Source: Dugong dugon
Lineage: Eukaryota > Chordata > Mammalia > Sirenia > Dugongidae
Assembly (NCBI GenBank): GCA_030035585.1
Contig: CM057464.1
Coordinates: 74,074,919 to 74,138,918 of the forward strand
Length of the DNA stretch: 64,000 nt
Direction: 5' to 3'
A program made the position numbers and the translations under genes. The notes below the pieces were generated by a model. The model had not been told where the DNA came from and made no database searches. It saw only the letters and a program-made list of their open reading frames with translations. Shown here one piece after another: positions 12,613 through 23,149 of this stretch (within the stretch, counting starts at the first letter, position 1; each line of letters opens with the position of its first letter).

Positions 12613-13045
12613 ATTTTGTAGTGCTTTTTTTTGTGATGCTGAAGTTTTCTTTGTTCTTCTTACTCTCTTGTGCTGAGTTACTTTTGTTTGTGGATTTTGT
12701 GTTCATTTCTTTTGTTTTTGTAGGTTTTGTTTTTGTTGAGACTTTATGTTTTTCATCTTTATTTTTATGAGTTGGTTTGTTAACTTTTTTTGTGGTTACC
12801 ATGAATTTTACCCTGATCTTTATAATTTTGAAGCAGTCTACCGTTACTTGGTATTGCCTTGCCTTCCTCTCCTTTAGAAGGTTCTATACCTATGCCGTTT
12901 GTTCCCTCTTTCATTGTTTTGATGTTGTTGTCATCCTTTGATTGATTTCTCTGATTCCCTGTTGTATATATTTTGTTTTTGGAAAGTCCTCTGTAGTTCA
13001 GTTCCTAAAATGGTATCTGGTTCATGTGAACCTGCGTCCTAGGTC
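12613..13045 (-). other. L1 inter-ORF spacer
   Basis: About 430 bp between the ORF1 stop and the ORF2 start, A-rich on the minus strand. The homologous spacer is kept in the L1 at 48893 (51522-51912) but missing from the one at 53273. It contains a GAGAG/TAAGA donor-like site by eye, apparently not used at the ORF2-deletion junctions. Confidence 0.75.
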
Positions 13046-14090
13046 CTAGGTCCTGCCTGAGGGCTGAAGCTGTTTGTCCTCAGATTGAAGAACTCCCTTT
13101 AATAATTCTTGTAAGTTTGGTTTGACTTTTGCATATTCCTTTAGTTTCTGTTTATCTGGAAATGACCTAATTTCACCATCAAATCTGAATGAGAGTTTTG
13201 CAGGATATATTATTCTTGGCTGACAATTTTTTTCTTTCAAGATTTTATATATGTCATCCCATTGCCTTCTTGCCTGCATGGTTACTGCTGAATAATCTGA
13301 GCTTAGTCTTATTGTTTCTCCTCTGTATGTGACTTCTTGTTTTTCACGAGCTGCTCTCAGGATTCTTTGTTTGTCTTTGGTTTTGACGAGTGTGATTATG
13401 ATATGCGTTGGTGATTTTCTTTTGGGGTCTCTCCTGTATGGGGTTCGTTGAGCTTCTTGGATGGCCAGCTTTTCATCTTTCATGGATATTGGGGAAGTTT
13501 TTAGTCAGCAGTTCTTTAATGATCCTCTCTGTGTTTTCTTTTTTCTCCCTGTTCTGGAATTCCTATCACTTGCAAATTTTTGCTTTTGATTGTATCCCAC
13601 ATAACTCTCAGGGTCTCTTCATTTTTCTTTGTTCTTTTTTCTGAGTTTTTATCAGAGTTATATTCAAGTGTTTGTCTTCAATTCCACTGATCCTGTCTTC
13701 CACCATTTCAAATCTGCTTCTCAGCCCTTCTATGACACCGTTCATTTCTGGAATCTTGTTGTTTATCTTTTGGATTTCTAATTGTTATCTTTGTATAATT
13801 TCTAGTTGCGAATTTATTTTGGCATTTTATTACTGCATTATTTTCCTGAATTCCTCCAATTTTTTGTCCACATTTTCCATGAATTTGTCTATTTTTTCCT
13901 GATGTTTGTCAGCTTTTTGCCTCAGCTCTTGGTGAATTCTGAGTATTAGAGATTTGAATTCCCTATCAGGTAGTTCCAGTGCATTTTCTTCCACAGGAGA
14001 GTTATCTGGTGTTTTCATTTGGACGCCTATTGGAGCCATCTTGTCTTGTTTTTGTAAATGTTTTGATATTGTTTGCTGTTTTCGGGGCAT
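13046..14090 (-). pseudogene. L1 ORF1 pseudogene (RNA-binding chaperone)
   Basis: ORF1p is a coiled-coil trimer with RRM and C-terminal RNA-binding domains. The N-terminal frame 13830-14090 begins MPRKQQTISKH and runs into a heptad-like charged region ('QELRQKADKHQEKIDKFMEN'). It ends at two adjacent stops where related copies read E-Q, and a third in-frame TAA follows about 18 codons later. The C-terminal 145 aa at 13046-13483 are open and contain 'RILRAAREKQEVTYRGETIR' and 'YPAKLSFRFDGEIRSFPDK', typical of the ORF1p C-terminal domain. The frame between them is broken. The downstream TAA is shared with the L1 at 53273. Confidence 0.93.
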
Positions 14091-14807
14091 TCAGTAGATA
14101 TTTCTCTCGTTTATTGATTGTAGATTTTTTTTTTTTTGTTTGTTTCGTCCTTGTGGTACAGCTGGGCAGATCTAGCTGAGGAGGAGCCACTGGGACGGGT
14201 TGCTTGTGGCACTCACCGCAGCCACCAGGACGGTCGGTAGTCAGTGCTGGGAAGGTTCCAATAGGGCGTGCCTGCACCGCTTGGTGGTGTGATGTCTAGT
14301 GCACGGTGCAGGTAGGTAGGGTGCAGCGGGAAGATGGTTATGTGTGAAGCTAAGCTGGATATGGGAGAGAGGAGAGAGAAGGAGGAGCAAAAAGCAAAAG
14401 CATACAAACATAAAAGAATGCTAGGGGAGCTTGTCATTGGAATGTACAGATGAGAGACTATGGGATGGAGGAAACCAGAAGGGGGAAGAGAAAGAAAAGG
14501 AAAGAATGAACAAATAAAAATCAGAAAAGTTAAAGAACTGCAAAGTTCCCAGGGATCCCGCTGATGCAGCTATGAGGTCTGGGGGAGTCGGTCTCAATTT
14601 TCACAGCTCAGCCTGGCCAGAAGGTACAGAGGCATACATTGCCTGGTATTCAGGGATCAAAAAGAGAAGGAAGAGATAGAGAGATGAGAAATTAAGCAAT
14701 GAAGAAAGACAAAAGGGAAAAAGAGGTAAAAGATGACAAAACTAATCAAAAAAGGAAGAAAAATAAAATTGAAAAAAAAAAAAAAAAAAAAAGGGCAACA
14801 CCAGCAG
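14091..14807 (-). other. L1 5'UTR, unique part downstream of monomers
   Basis: Non-coding leader between the monomer array and ORF1, pyrimidine-rich on the minus strand. It includes an A-run (plus 14773-14793) and the homologue of 49700-50459 and 54330-55159 in the other two L1s. Confidence 0.85.
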
Positions 14808-16510
14808 TCAGTGCCTACAAATGGGACCCAGAGAGCCCCCACTCAGGGGCGCAAATTCCAAGAAGCCGGTAGTCTCGGGGTTAAGAGACTGTGGCCACGG
14901 GAAGCAGAGGGGCCAACGAACAAAGGCCCCGGGATCCCACCAGCGTGGCAGCCCAGACCTGGAAACAGCCACGCGCCCGAACGCAGCCCCACAGCTCCGC
15001 AGAAGAGAGCAAAGACGGCACTCGGAACCAGGCACCGAGGCAAAAGGAGGGGGAGGCGGCAGAAAAAGTTTCGCTAGCTGCCAGCAAATGGCTCCCAGAA
15101 AGCCGCCAGCCCAGGCGTGCATAATCCAAGCACCGGCCCCCCCCAGCCCAGGGATTCTGGCCACGGAAAGCAGAGAGGCGAACGAGCAAAGGCCCCGGGA
15201 TCCCTCCAGCACAGGAGCCCAGACCTGGAAACAGCCACACGCCTGAACGCAGCCCTACAGCCCCGCAGGAGAGAGCAGAGACAGCACTCGGAACCAGGCA
15301 CCCAGGCAAAAGGAGGGGGAGGCGGCAGAAAAAGGTTCACTAGCTGCCAGCAAACGGCTCCCAGAAAGCCGCCAGCCCTGGCGCGCGGAATCCAAGCACC
15401 GGCGCCCCCCAGCTCAGGGACCCCGGCCACGGAAAGCAGTGGGGTGAATGAACAAAGGCCCCGGGATCCCACCAGCGTGGGAGCCCAGACCTGGAAACAG
15501 CCACACGCCCGAACGCAGCCCCTCAGCTCCGCAGAAGAGAGCAAAGACGGCACTCAGAACCAGGCACCCAGGCAAAAGGAGGGGGAGGTGGCAGAAAAAG
15601 GTTCGCTAGCTGCCAGCAAACGGCTCCCAGAAAGCCGCCAGCCCGGGCGCGCGGAATCCAAGCACTGGCGCCCCCCAGCTCAGGGACTCCGGCCACGGAA
15701 AGCAGAGGGGCGAACGAACAAAGGCCCCGGGATCCCACCCGCACGGGAGCCCAGACCTGGAAACAGCCACACGCCCGAACGCAGCCCTACAGCCCTGCAA
15801 GAGAGAGCAGAGACGGCACTCAGAACCAGGCACCCAGGCAAAAGGAGGGGGAGGTGGCAGAAAAAGGTTCGCTAGCTGCCAGCAAACGGCTCCCAGAAAG
15901 CCGCCAGCCCGGGCGCGCGGAATCCAAGCACTGGCGCCCCCCAGCTCAGGGACTCCGGCCACGGAAAGCAGAGGGGCGAACGAACAAAGGCCCCGGGATC
16001 CCACCCGCACGGGAGCCCAGACCTGGAAACAGCCACACGCCCGAACGCAGCCCTACAGCCCTGCAAGAGAGAGCAGAGACGGCACTCAGAACCAGGCACC
16101 CAGGCAAAAGGAGGGGGAGGTGGCAGAAAAAGGTTCGCTAGCTGCCAGCAAACGGCTCCCAGAAAGCCGCCAGCCCGGGCGCGCGGAATCCAAGCACTGG
16201 CGCCCCCCAGCTCAGGGACTCCGGCCACGGAAAGCAGAGGGGCGAACGAACAAAGGCCCCGGGATCCCACCCGCGTGGGAGCCCAGACCTGGAAACAGCC
16301 ACACGCCCGAACGCAGCCCTACAGCCCCGCAGGAGAGAGCAGAGACAGCACTCGGAACCAGGCACCCAGGCAAAAGGAGGGGGAGGCGGCAGAAAAAGGT
16401 TCGCTAGCTGCCAGCAAACGGCTCCCAGAAAGCCTCCAGCCCGGGCGCACGGAATCCAAGCACCAGCGCCCCCCAGCCCAGGGACCCTGGCCACGGAAAG
16501 CAGGGGATCC
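14808..16510 (-). repeat. Tandem 266-bp monomers of the L1 5'UTR (promoter array)
   Basis: The landmark 'ctagctgccagcaaa' recurs at 15074, 15340, 15606, 15872, 16138 and 16404, exactly 266 bp apart each time. There are therefore about 6.4 monomers with no net indel. They are GC- and CpG-rich, unlike the AT-rich surroundings. The units starting at 15606 and 15872 look identical by eye, and the next differs at a few sites. By analogy with mouse L1, tandem 5' monomers are promoter units. Because 266 is not a multiple of 3, the open frames across the array are by-products. Confidence 0.95.
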
Positions 16511-16630
16511 CCAGCTGAGGCAGAGAGGGGTGGGGGGTGGGAGAGCGCGCACCGCAGTTTACCGGTCGTTCTGTCTCCGACCAGATGCTCTGCAAGGCTG
16601 CTCTCCCGTTCGCTGGTCTCCGATAGGAAT

Positions 16631-16642
16631 CCAAGATGGTGG
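16631..16642 (+). promoter_or_regulatory. YY1-like motif, opposite orientation
   Basis: 'ccaagatggtgg' matches the YY1 core (CCATC/AAGATGG) on the plus strand, antisense to the L1. The equivalent position in the other L1s reads 'ccaccatcttgg'. Confidence 0.5.
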
Positions 16643-16849
16643 ATCCACGCTGCGTTAGCTGGTAAGGAATCTCTGCATGGGTCTCTCCTCGCTCTCCGTT
16701 CTCTTTTAGTATTCTCACTCCGTTTGGTGTTTGGCTGAGTTCTTTAACTCTTCATTTGGTGTTCTAGGGTTTCAGGATTGTTGATTCTCTGTTAGGCTTA
16801 GTTTTTCGGATCTTTGCTATGGAGGGACGGCGTGGTGCTTCTGCCTAGA

Positions 16850-16862
16850 GCGCCATCTTGCC
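16850..16862 (-). promoter_or_regulatory. YY1-like motif at the L1 5' end
   Basis: The minus strand reads 'ggcaagatggcgc' about 8-20 nt from the element's first base. In human L1 a YY1 site at nearly the same place positions transcription start. The same place in the copy at 53273 reads 'ggcaaaatggcgc'. Confidence 0.65.
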
Positions 16863-16869
16863 CCCTCAC

Positions 16870-16885
16870 ATAAATGGTCTTTTTT
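16870..16885. repeat. Target-site duplication, right copy, of the full-length L1
   Basis: Identical to 7287-7302 over 16 bases. The lack of mismatch suggests a fairly recent insertion. Confidence 0.92.
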
Positions 16886-16946
16886 ACTCATATTTTTCAA
16901 TCTTACATAGAATTAAATGGAGGCATATTTTGATGGGTATTTCTCA

Positions 16947-16977
16947 GACACACACATACACACACACACACACACAT
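16947..16977. repeat. (CA)n microsatellite
   Basis: Alternating CA with one 'cata' interruption. Confidence 0.9.
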
Positions 16978-19589
16978 CCCAGCAGTAAAAATAGGTGGCT
17001 TCTATATACAAAATCAATCCTCCTCGTAGTGACAGATATGATCCCTTATTTCATTCCCACAGTACTCGTCCTACAATTATTTGTGTTGCTTTTTCCCTAG
17101 GAAACTGACACCATCCACAGTAGAAATTTCTAGATAGATTTTTATATGTTCTACTCACTTGATTTCTTTAAGAGTAATTTTATGTGTAAATAAAGTCTTT
17201 ATGGAGATTGAAATATCCTGTTCCATTGCCAGTATTCCCAAGGAAAACTGCCGCTACGGTCAAATCAAATGCTCCCACTGCACAAATGAGAAGTCTGAAT
17301 CAGGAAATTGTGTGATTTTTCTTTTGAAAGTATACTGGACTTTTTATGGGGGCATTAGATATCAAATTTTCCATAAGAACCTATTTTTATCATTTTATCT
17401 GAAATATGTACATGCTGCATTTCATGGTAATGTTAAACTCTTCATATTTTGCTATTTGTTATTTCTTAGATATTAATTTCTCTTCTAACTCAATATAGTC
17501 AGAAACGCATAAGGCATTTTCACTGATATAGCAGATACCCACAGGAAACTCAGACCTCTGGAGCAAGCTAATGAAGTTTCTCTCACTGAGTGCCTCTCTA
17601 CGATGAAAGGCTGAATCAACAAAGCTGATACCTGAAACCCTTCTTTCAGGCCATCCATGTTCCAAGGTGGATTCAAAGGAAATCTCTGGCACTTTAATAT
17701 GAATTTATTTGTAGCCAAGTAAAAATAAGGTTTCTAATGTAAGTCATCTAAATGTCTTAGACTTCACTAAAGCAAAAGATAAAGGAAGGTATCCTTTTAC
17801 CTTTCAGCAATTTGAGGACACCCAGAAGGAAAAATGGAGTATGTGCAGTACATCCTTTTCAGCTGCATTAAGTAAAAGTTTTGACAGAGATTAAAAACCA
17901 GTTTTAAAATGTGAACTCTCCTCAATAGGTATGTATACTAATATTTGTTCTTGGCATTCAGTGGAAAATCAGTGCTGAGTGTCAATATAAACACCACATA
18001 ATTAAACATGAATTCCTCCTAGAAATGTATAAATTTGATAAACATTTGAATAAATCAGGAGTAGCTACAAAAAGCCCCGGAGTATTATAAGGGGCATCTG
18101 CCACATATGGCAGATTAAAATGTAGTAGAATAATGGACAATACAAAGTCATCTAAAATTATTTATTATAATAAAAAAAGGAGGCTCTTAACATCTGCACC
18201 ATGTAAGTTCACTTCCCAGTAAATGAACTGAACTTCTAAAAGTGGCTTGAGTAATAAATGCATACATATGTGCTTAATAGTCCTCAGTTAATTACTTTTT
18301 AATACAAAAACACAACTGGAATATGAATAAAATGGGCTATGAGAGCTGAAAATAGAGAAAATTAAAATAGATTGTGTGAACAATTTATGGAACATGAATG
18401 GTATTAAAATCATAGGGAAAAAGCAAGAAAGTAAGAAAAAGCACACTCACAAACTGAAGACACAAACAGAACAAATCAAGAGGAACAGTCATTTTTAATG
18501 CAAGAATTCAAAAAAATCACCCAGTAAAAGCTTTAAAATTAACATAAAGGAATTAAAAAAAAAAAACCTGTGTTGTTAGAGCATGTGACCCTACACACAT
18601 AGTTATGCTACTTTCAATGCTGGCCATTATTTACATTATTCAGTTTCAAGAAATAAAATAATTTATTCTTGCATTCACGGCAATTCAACAATAAAATAAT
18701 ATGAAAAATTAATAAAATAATAAGAATATGGAACAAAATAAATTAATAAAATAAATATGAAAAATCAGCCAACATAATCTATTTTTTACTATGGTAGTAA
18801 AACCTACAAAAGCTGGAAATTGTGTAAAGCAGAAATCTGTCTGAAGAAGAAAATTCAAATATTTTCCACTCAATAGAGAGTAAAAGAAAAGTGGTGACTG
18901 CACCTTCTCAAAGGCAGAAAACTTGTGAGACCCAGGAAAACAAGACAGTCCTGTCAAGTTCTGGCTCTCGAGTTCACTGTAGTATTATTATTATTGCTTT
19001 AGTAAAAGTCAAAATAGTAATAAAAATGTTAATTAGAAAATCTAAAGGAAATGTTAGACTTAAAATATTTTAAGTATGGAAAGTTTCCTTTCCTCAGTGT
19101 CTTTGCCCAAGTATTTTTTTTTTTTTTTGTCTTCTAAGATTGTTCTGCCTTCTGCAAACAAAAATATATATAAAAGTTGAATCCCCCATGCAAACTAAAT
19201 GATATCAAATATCAATGATATGATATATATCATAGAAATACTTTCTGGGATGATAAATTTCTGCAAACACTGGTTTATAATAGAAAATGCAAGTATTTAC
19301 CTGAAGCTAGTGATACAAGCAGCATGACCTTGTTGCCACAAAGCTTAAGAAAACTACTGAGATGTGTAATTTTGTTAGAGTTGTAGAGTTAATACTCCCA
19401 AGCTGTTAGAGTAGGGCTCTGGCTCGGGGAGCATGACTTAGAAATCACAACTCATGGTTCTAAATAGTTACTTCAATTTTTATTATTGTTGTTATTATTA
19501 TTAAACTGTTATTACTGACAAAAAGTAATTACATCAATGACTTTTTGGTTATGCCAATGTTGGTTGTACAACACTGGAGGTTGGAAAAT
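16978..19589. other. Non-coding, mostly unique, AT-rich
   Basis: No gene recognised. There is a T-run at about 19113-19127, an AT-rich tract at 18660-18770 and 'gatatatatcat' near 19225. Short frames at 17159-17476 and 17459-17718 have no family resemblance. Confidence 0.5.
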
Positions 19590-20700
19590 CACATCAGAGA
19601 TGTGCTATGAGTTTTCAGTTTTTTTAATGCTTTCATTAAGCACAATAAGACTATTCAGCCATCCACAGAACCCATTCAAACTACCATGTGCTAGAGAAGT
19701 TATACATTCGAAAATTTTGATTTCTATTGTTAATGGGCTACACCACTACAGCAGATGTTGTGAAGTGCCACTCAGATCTCCCTTTCAAGACTAGGCATTC
19801 CCAGAAGCTGAAGTTTTGGCAACTGATGGTGTTTCATTGAGCCTCTTCTCAGGAACTGCCCTCTGCTAAAGAAAGCCACCTTATCCAAGGTCATGTCCCC
19901 TCCCCATGAACAGACTGGTGAGCATCCAATGAATGACTGATGTGGAGACATAAAGTTTCAGCCCCTTGGCATCAAGGTAGTACAACTCTGCAAGGCCATC
20001 CTAGCTCCAGAGATAACCTGTGACTGGCTGAGGCCTTTGTTATCACTACACCGTAGATCAACTTCTCCCTCCACCTAGTCCTACTTCCTTCATTTCCCCA
20101 CAGGTATTGAGCCAAGGACAGCAGCTTCCTACACACAAATATTAGTCTGAGAATTTGCTTCCTGGGGAACCAGATGTAAAAAAATTGATGGCAGAAATGA
20201 GATAGAAGAAGTGGTATCTAGATTGGGATTTGAGAGCTAGATCACTTGCTGTCTAACTGTGAGTTCCCATCCTTGGAAGTAGGGAGTAAACTGGCAGTCC
20301 CTGGAACCTGTGGCAGTGCAACTGTTAAAACATTCACTGGAAGGGAATGCATTGGTGTGTGCAACACCTCAGGCTTTTGCCAGGTTTAAATGAAGTTCTA
20401 ATTGCAAGAATAGTGGAATTAGATGGACATTATTTGGGCTCAACAATGCATTTGAAAAAGACAAAGAAAAGGTTAGAGTGATTAATCAACTATATAAGAC
20501 ACAGTGTGAAGATTACAAGGTCTACCTGGCAGCATATAAAGAGACTTTCATATCCTTCAGCCATAAGACCCAGAATTATGTCTCAGTAGCAAGCTACAGA
20601 GAAGGTTGAACTCTCCACCCAGGGAAACCTGACAGATCAAGGTCAGAGCCGTGATTGGGAAGGAGGAGAATCCTGCTGATTTAGAACGGAAATAGCTGGG
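19590..20700 (+). repeat. Possible degenerate ancient LTR plus internal relic
   Basis: 19800-20180 ends with 'tttgcttcctggggaacc', a motif common at ends of old mammalian LTR-type repeats. The following 500 bp read like a decayed internal segment. No open frame, terminal repeat pair or assignable family is visible, so this is a weak call. Confidence 0.3.
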
Positions 20701-21829
20701 CCAATGAATTAGAAAATCATCGACTCCCAGATTCTCCCAATCCCACCAGAGGTGGAAGTATCACCCTCCTCTCCATTTAAGGCTGGTGCTTCTGCCACCC
20801 CCAGCGTGGTTAAAAACAATGCAATCTTCCACGTTGCAAGACAACATGTTTCCCTTTGTATTTTCCCCTCATCTCTTTCTGGCCATAGGATCAATAACTA
20901 GGATCAATTCATAACATAAACAAGCCAGGGATATACTGGCCCTGCACATGAAGAAAAATGACTATAAGCAGAAAGAACGGCTGGACCTCTCGCACATGTA
21001 CCGGTGGGATCCAGGGTCCAGTAGAAATACATGGGGCTAACTTTTGTAGGTTCTGGGTCAAGGATAAGAAATTTACCAAAGCAGTAACGTACTGAAGAGA
21101 GGGGCATTCCTCTCCCTCTCCGTCTCTTGTCTTTCTTTAATTTAAATCTCCTATAGCCAAAGACTACTCTTTGAACTTGAAAGGAAACTCCCTGGGTTGA
21201 CAGAAGAAATTAAAATTTAGCTTTGAAGACGACATCGGGCTTATTTGATATTCTTGCCTCTGAGTATATGATGCCAATTGGAATTATTAATGTAGTTCGT
21301 TTGCCTTTTAAATTAGTAATTTTTCCATAAAAACATTTTCCAACAAGTAAATAGCTGTGACTCCTGTGTTTATTTATAGCATTATTCAGCCAGGTTTTGA
21401 ATATGAGCTCTCATTTATCCTCATGTTGAAGTGAGTGCCCCTCTGTTGCCTCTCAAAGGTTCAAACCGAGGTTGACATTGCCAAGTGGAACAGGATGGGT
21501 GGAGCTGACAGTGTCAGCACTGGAGGTGGATAAAATTGTTGGCAAACTCCAGAATGGGATAATGTCTCCAAAGTGTTTTGAGCTCCTTGCTGAAAGACCT
21601 TGAATAATTTCCACGAATTATTTTGATTCTAGCAAGATCTGTATAAGGTAATCTGCTCTGCTATCAACAATGATGCCTTTCATTGCAAATTTTAAACAGG
21701 TATGTATATTTTAAAATGATACATGATAAATGTTTAAAATATTTTAAAATGACAAAATATTGGATAAAACTTTTCACATCTTCCAGTTAACTTTAACCAG
21801 GGCAAATAATTAACATGAAGTAGTAACTA
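20701..21829. other. No feature seen
   Basis: Non-coding sequence. Two short minus frames (20709-20894 and 20904-21107) lack support. Confidence 0.4.
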
Positions 21830-22000
21830 TGCTAAATGCTTCATAACCACTTTCTCATTTCATCTCCATAAACTCATGGGGCAAGTTCCATTATTATTTT
21901 CACTTTAAACAGAAAAGGGTGAGGAAAAGCTATTAACGATTTCCTCAAGTGTGCATATAAGTTGATGGTAGAGCCAGGTTGTTAGTCTCCAGAGTTTTTC
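21830..22000 (-). repeat. MIR relic
   Basis: The order of old MIR landmarks in reverse is visible: 'aaactcatggggcaagttcc', 'ttattattttcactttaaac', 'ttcctcaagtg' and 'tggtagagccaggttgtta'. MIRs are ancient mammalian tRNA-derived SINEs. Confidence 0.65.
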
Positions 22001-22139
22001 ACCACCAAACTGGAAGGCTTACTATATCATCATTTTTTGATAAATATCTAAGATTAACTTTAGTAATGGTACCGGAAACAGCGACTGCTAGAATAACTAA
22101 TGCTTTATTTTAGGAATGTTTTAACTAGAGTAACTTTTA

Positions 22140-22340
22140 AAGGAAGAAAGGCCTGGCGATATTCTTCCAAAAATCAGCCAATGGTGGGGGGGAATAAAAG
22201 TCCTATGGATCGCAATGGTTCTATCCACAACTGATTATGGGGATGGTACAGGACTGACCAGGAAGGCTTTCGTTCCCTTATCCACGGGGTTGCCATGAGT
22301 CAGAGGCTGACTCAACAGCAGCTAACAACAACAACTCCTG
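22140..22340 (+). mobile_element. Internally deleted RTE derivative (head plus tail)
   Basis: The first half, 'ggaagaaaggcctggcgata' through 'atcagccaatgg', matches the RTE 5' head at 46715-46800. The second half, from about 22236 ('ggggatggtacaggactgac' through 'gccatgagtcag'), matches the RTE 3' end at 58280-58350. About 3 kb of coding region is absent. The element ends in 'ctaacaacaacaac'. Confidence 0.75.
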
Positions 22341-23149
22341 TAAAATTAATCTTTTTATCCGATGGGCTTTCTCCGAACAGGTCTAGCATATAAATGAACA
22401 ACAAAAACATGAATACCTGTTTCTATGCCTATGGTTTGTCTAATGACTATAATATGTAGGATACTGTACTTAGCTTTGCCACAACTATTCATAGGTCTCA
22501 GGATACCCCATTTTATAGATAAGTAAATGAGGTACATCATGGTAAGAACACTTTCCACTATACCGTGGATGGTGAATAGATTCAATGCAAAATTCGACCA
22601 CAGACTGTAGATCTCTGGATAGCTGTACCAAGAAGGCCCACATGACAATGCCTGGACTCACTGTGAAAGAATACTGTGTTTGATAACCTCTGTCTTCCCT
22701 GAGCCTGAAATGGAGGAGTGGCAGCATTCATGCTCGGCATTTTTTATCTCTACACTAGGCCAATTACCCAATGCCAATAGGTTTTGTATAGTATTTTTCA
22801 GACTATCTGACCCTTTAAACTCTTCACTGAGTATTCAGTAGTCATTTCAATTTGTTTGTTAGTTTTTGGACATCTGAATTAAAAAAAAAAAACAACAGAG
22901 GTTCTCTGGATTTATTATATAACTTCTTACTGCATTTTTATTCAGCATCCTTTTATACTATTAGAACTTTCTGATTAACTTTTCACTGATACAGTGGATT
23001 GATGTGATGTTCTGCAGAACGTCCAGATATTTCACGTCCCTTCAAAACATATATATGATGATCAGAGAGTTAATATAGCCCTGGGAGAATGCCATACACA
23101 TCTACTGTTGTCTTTCCCAAGTAAATGGGAATTGTTTACGATCTCCTTT
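22341..23149. other. Non-coding; weak MIR-like patch
   Basis: 22490-22640 contains 'accccattttatagataag', as in MIR or L2-type repeats in minus orientation. Overlapping open frames there have no family match. Confidence 0.35.

Larger units (their letters stand above)
7303..16869 (-). mobile_element. Full-length L1 LINE with monomeric 5'UTR
   Basis: Read on the minus strand, the element has a 5' leader starting with a YY1-like 'gcaagatggcgc' (16850-16861), six to seven 266-bp monomers, a further 5'UTR to the ORF1 start at 14090, ORF1, an inter-ORF spacer, ORF2, a long 3'UTR and a short poly(A). A perfect 16-bp target-site duplication flanks it, so it is one complete insertion by target-primed reverse transcription. 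At about 9.57 kb it is longer than a typical 6-7 kb mammalian L1, owing to the monomer array and tripled 3'UTR module. ORF1 and ORF2 both carry stops and frameshifts, so it is not autonomous now. It is in the opposite orientation to the other L1s in the window. Confidence 0.97.
16511..16869 (-). promoter_or_regulatory. L1 5' leader upstream of monomers
   Basis: Non-monomeric 5' end of the L1, conserved in the copies at 48893 and 53273 ('aggcagaagcaccacgcc', 'cagcaaagatc.gaaaaacta'). It starts transcription in the inferred full-length RNA and contains two YY1-like motifs. Confidence 0.8.

Noticed and set aside
15117-15875. 252-aa open frame and several 130-160-aa frames on the other strand
   Set aside because: They lie in the 266-bp monomer array. 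Their length comes from CpG-rich, stop-poor repeats, and the peptides repeat with the array in shifting frames.
14808-16510. CRISPR-like or satellite array
   Set aside because: The units are 266 bp without spacers and sit in the 5'UTR of an L1 flanked by a target duplication.
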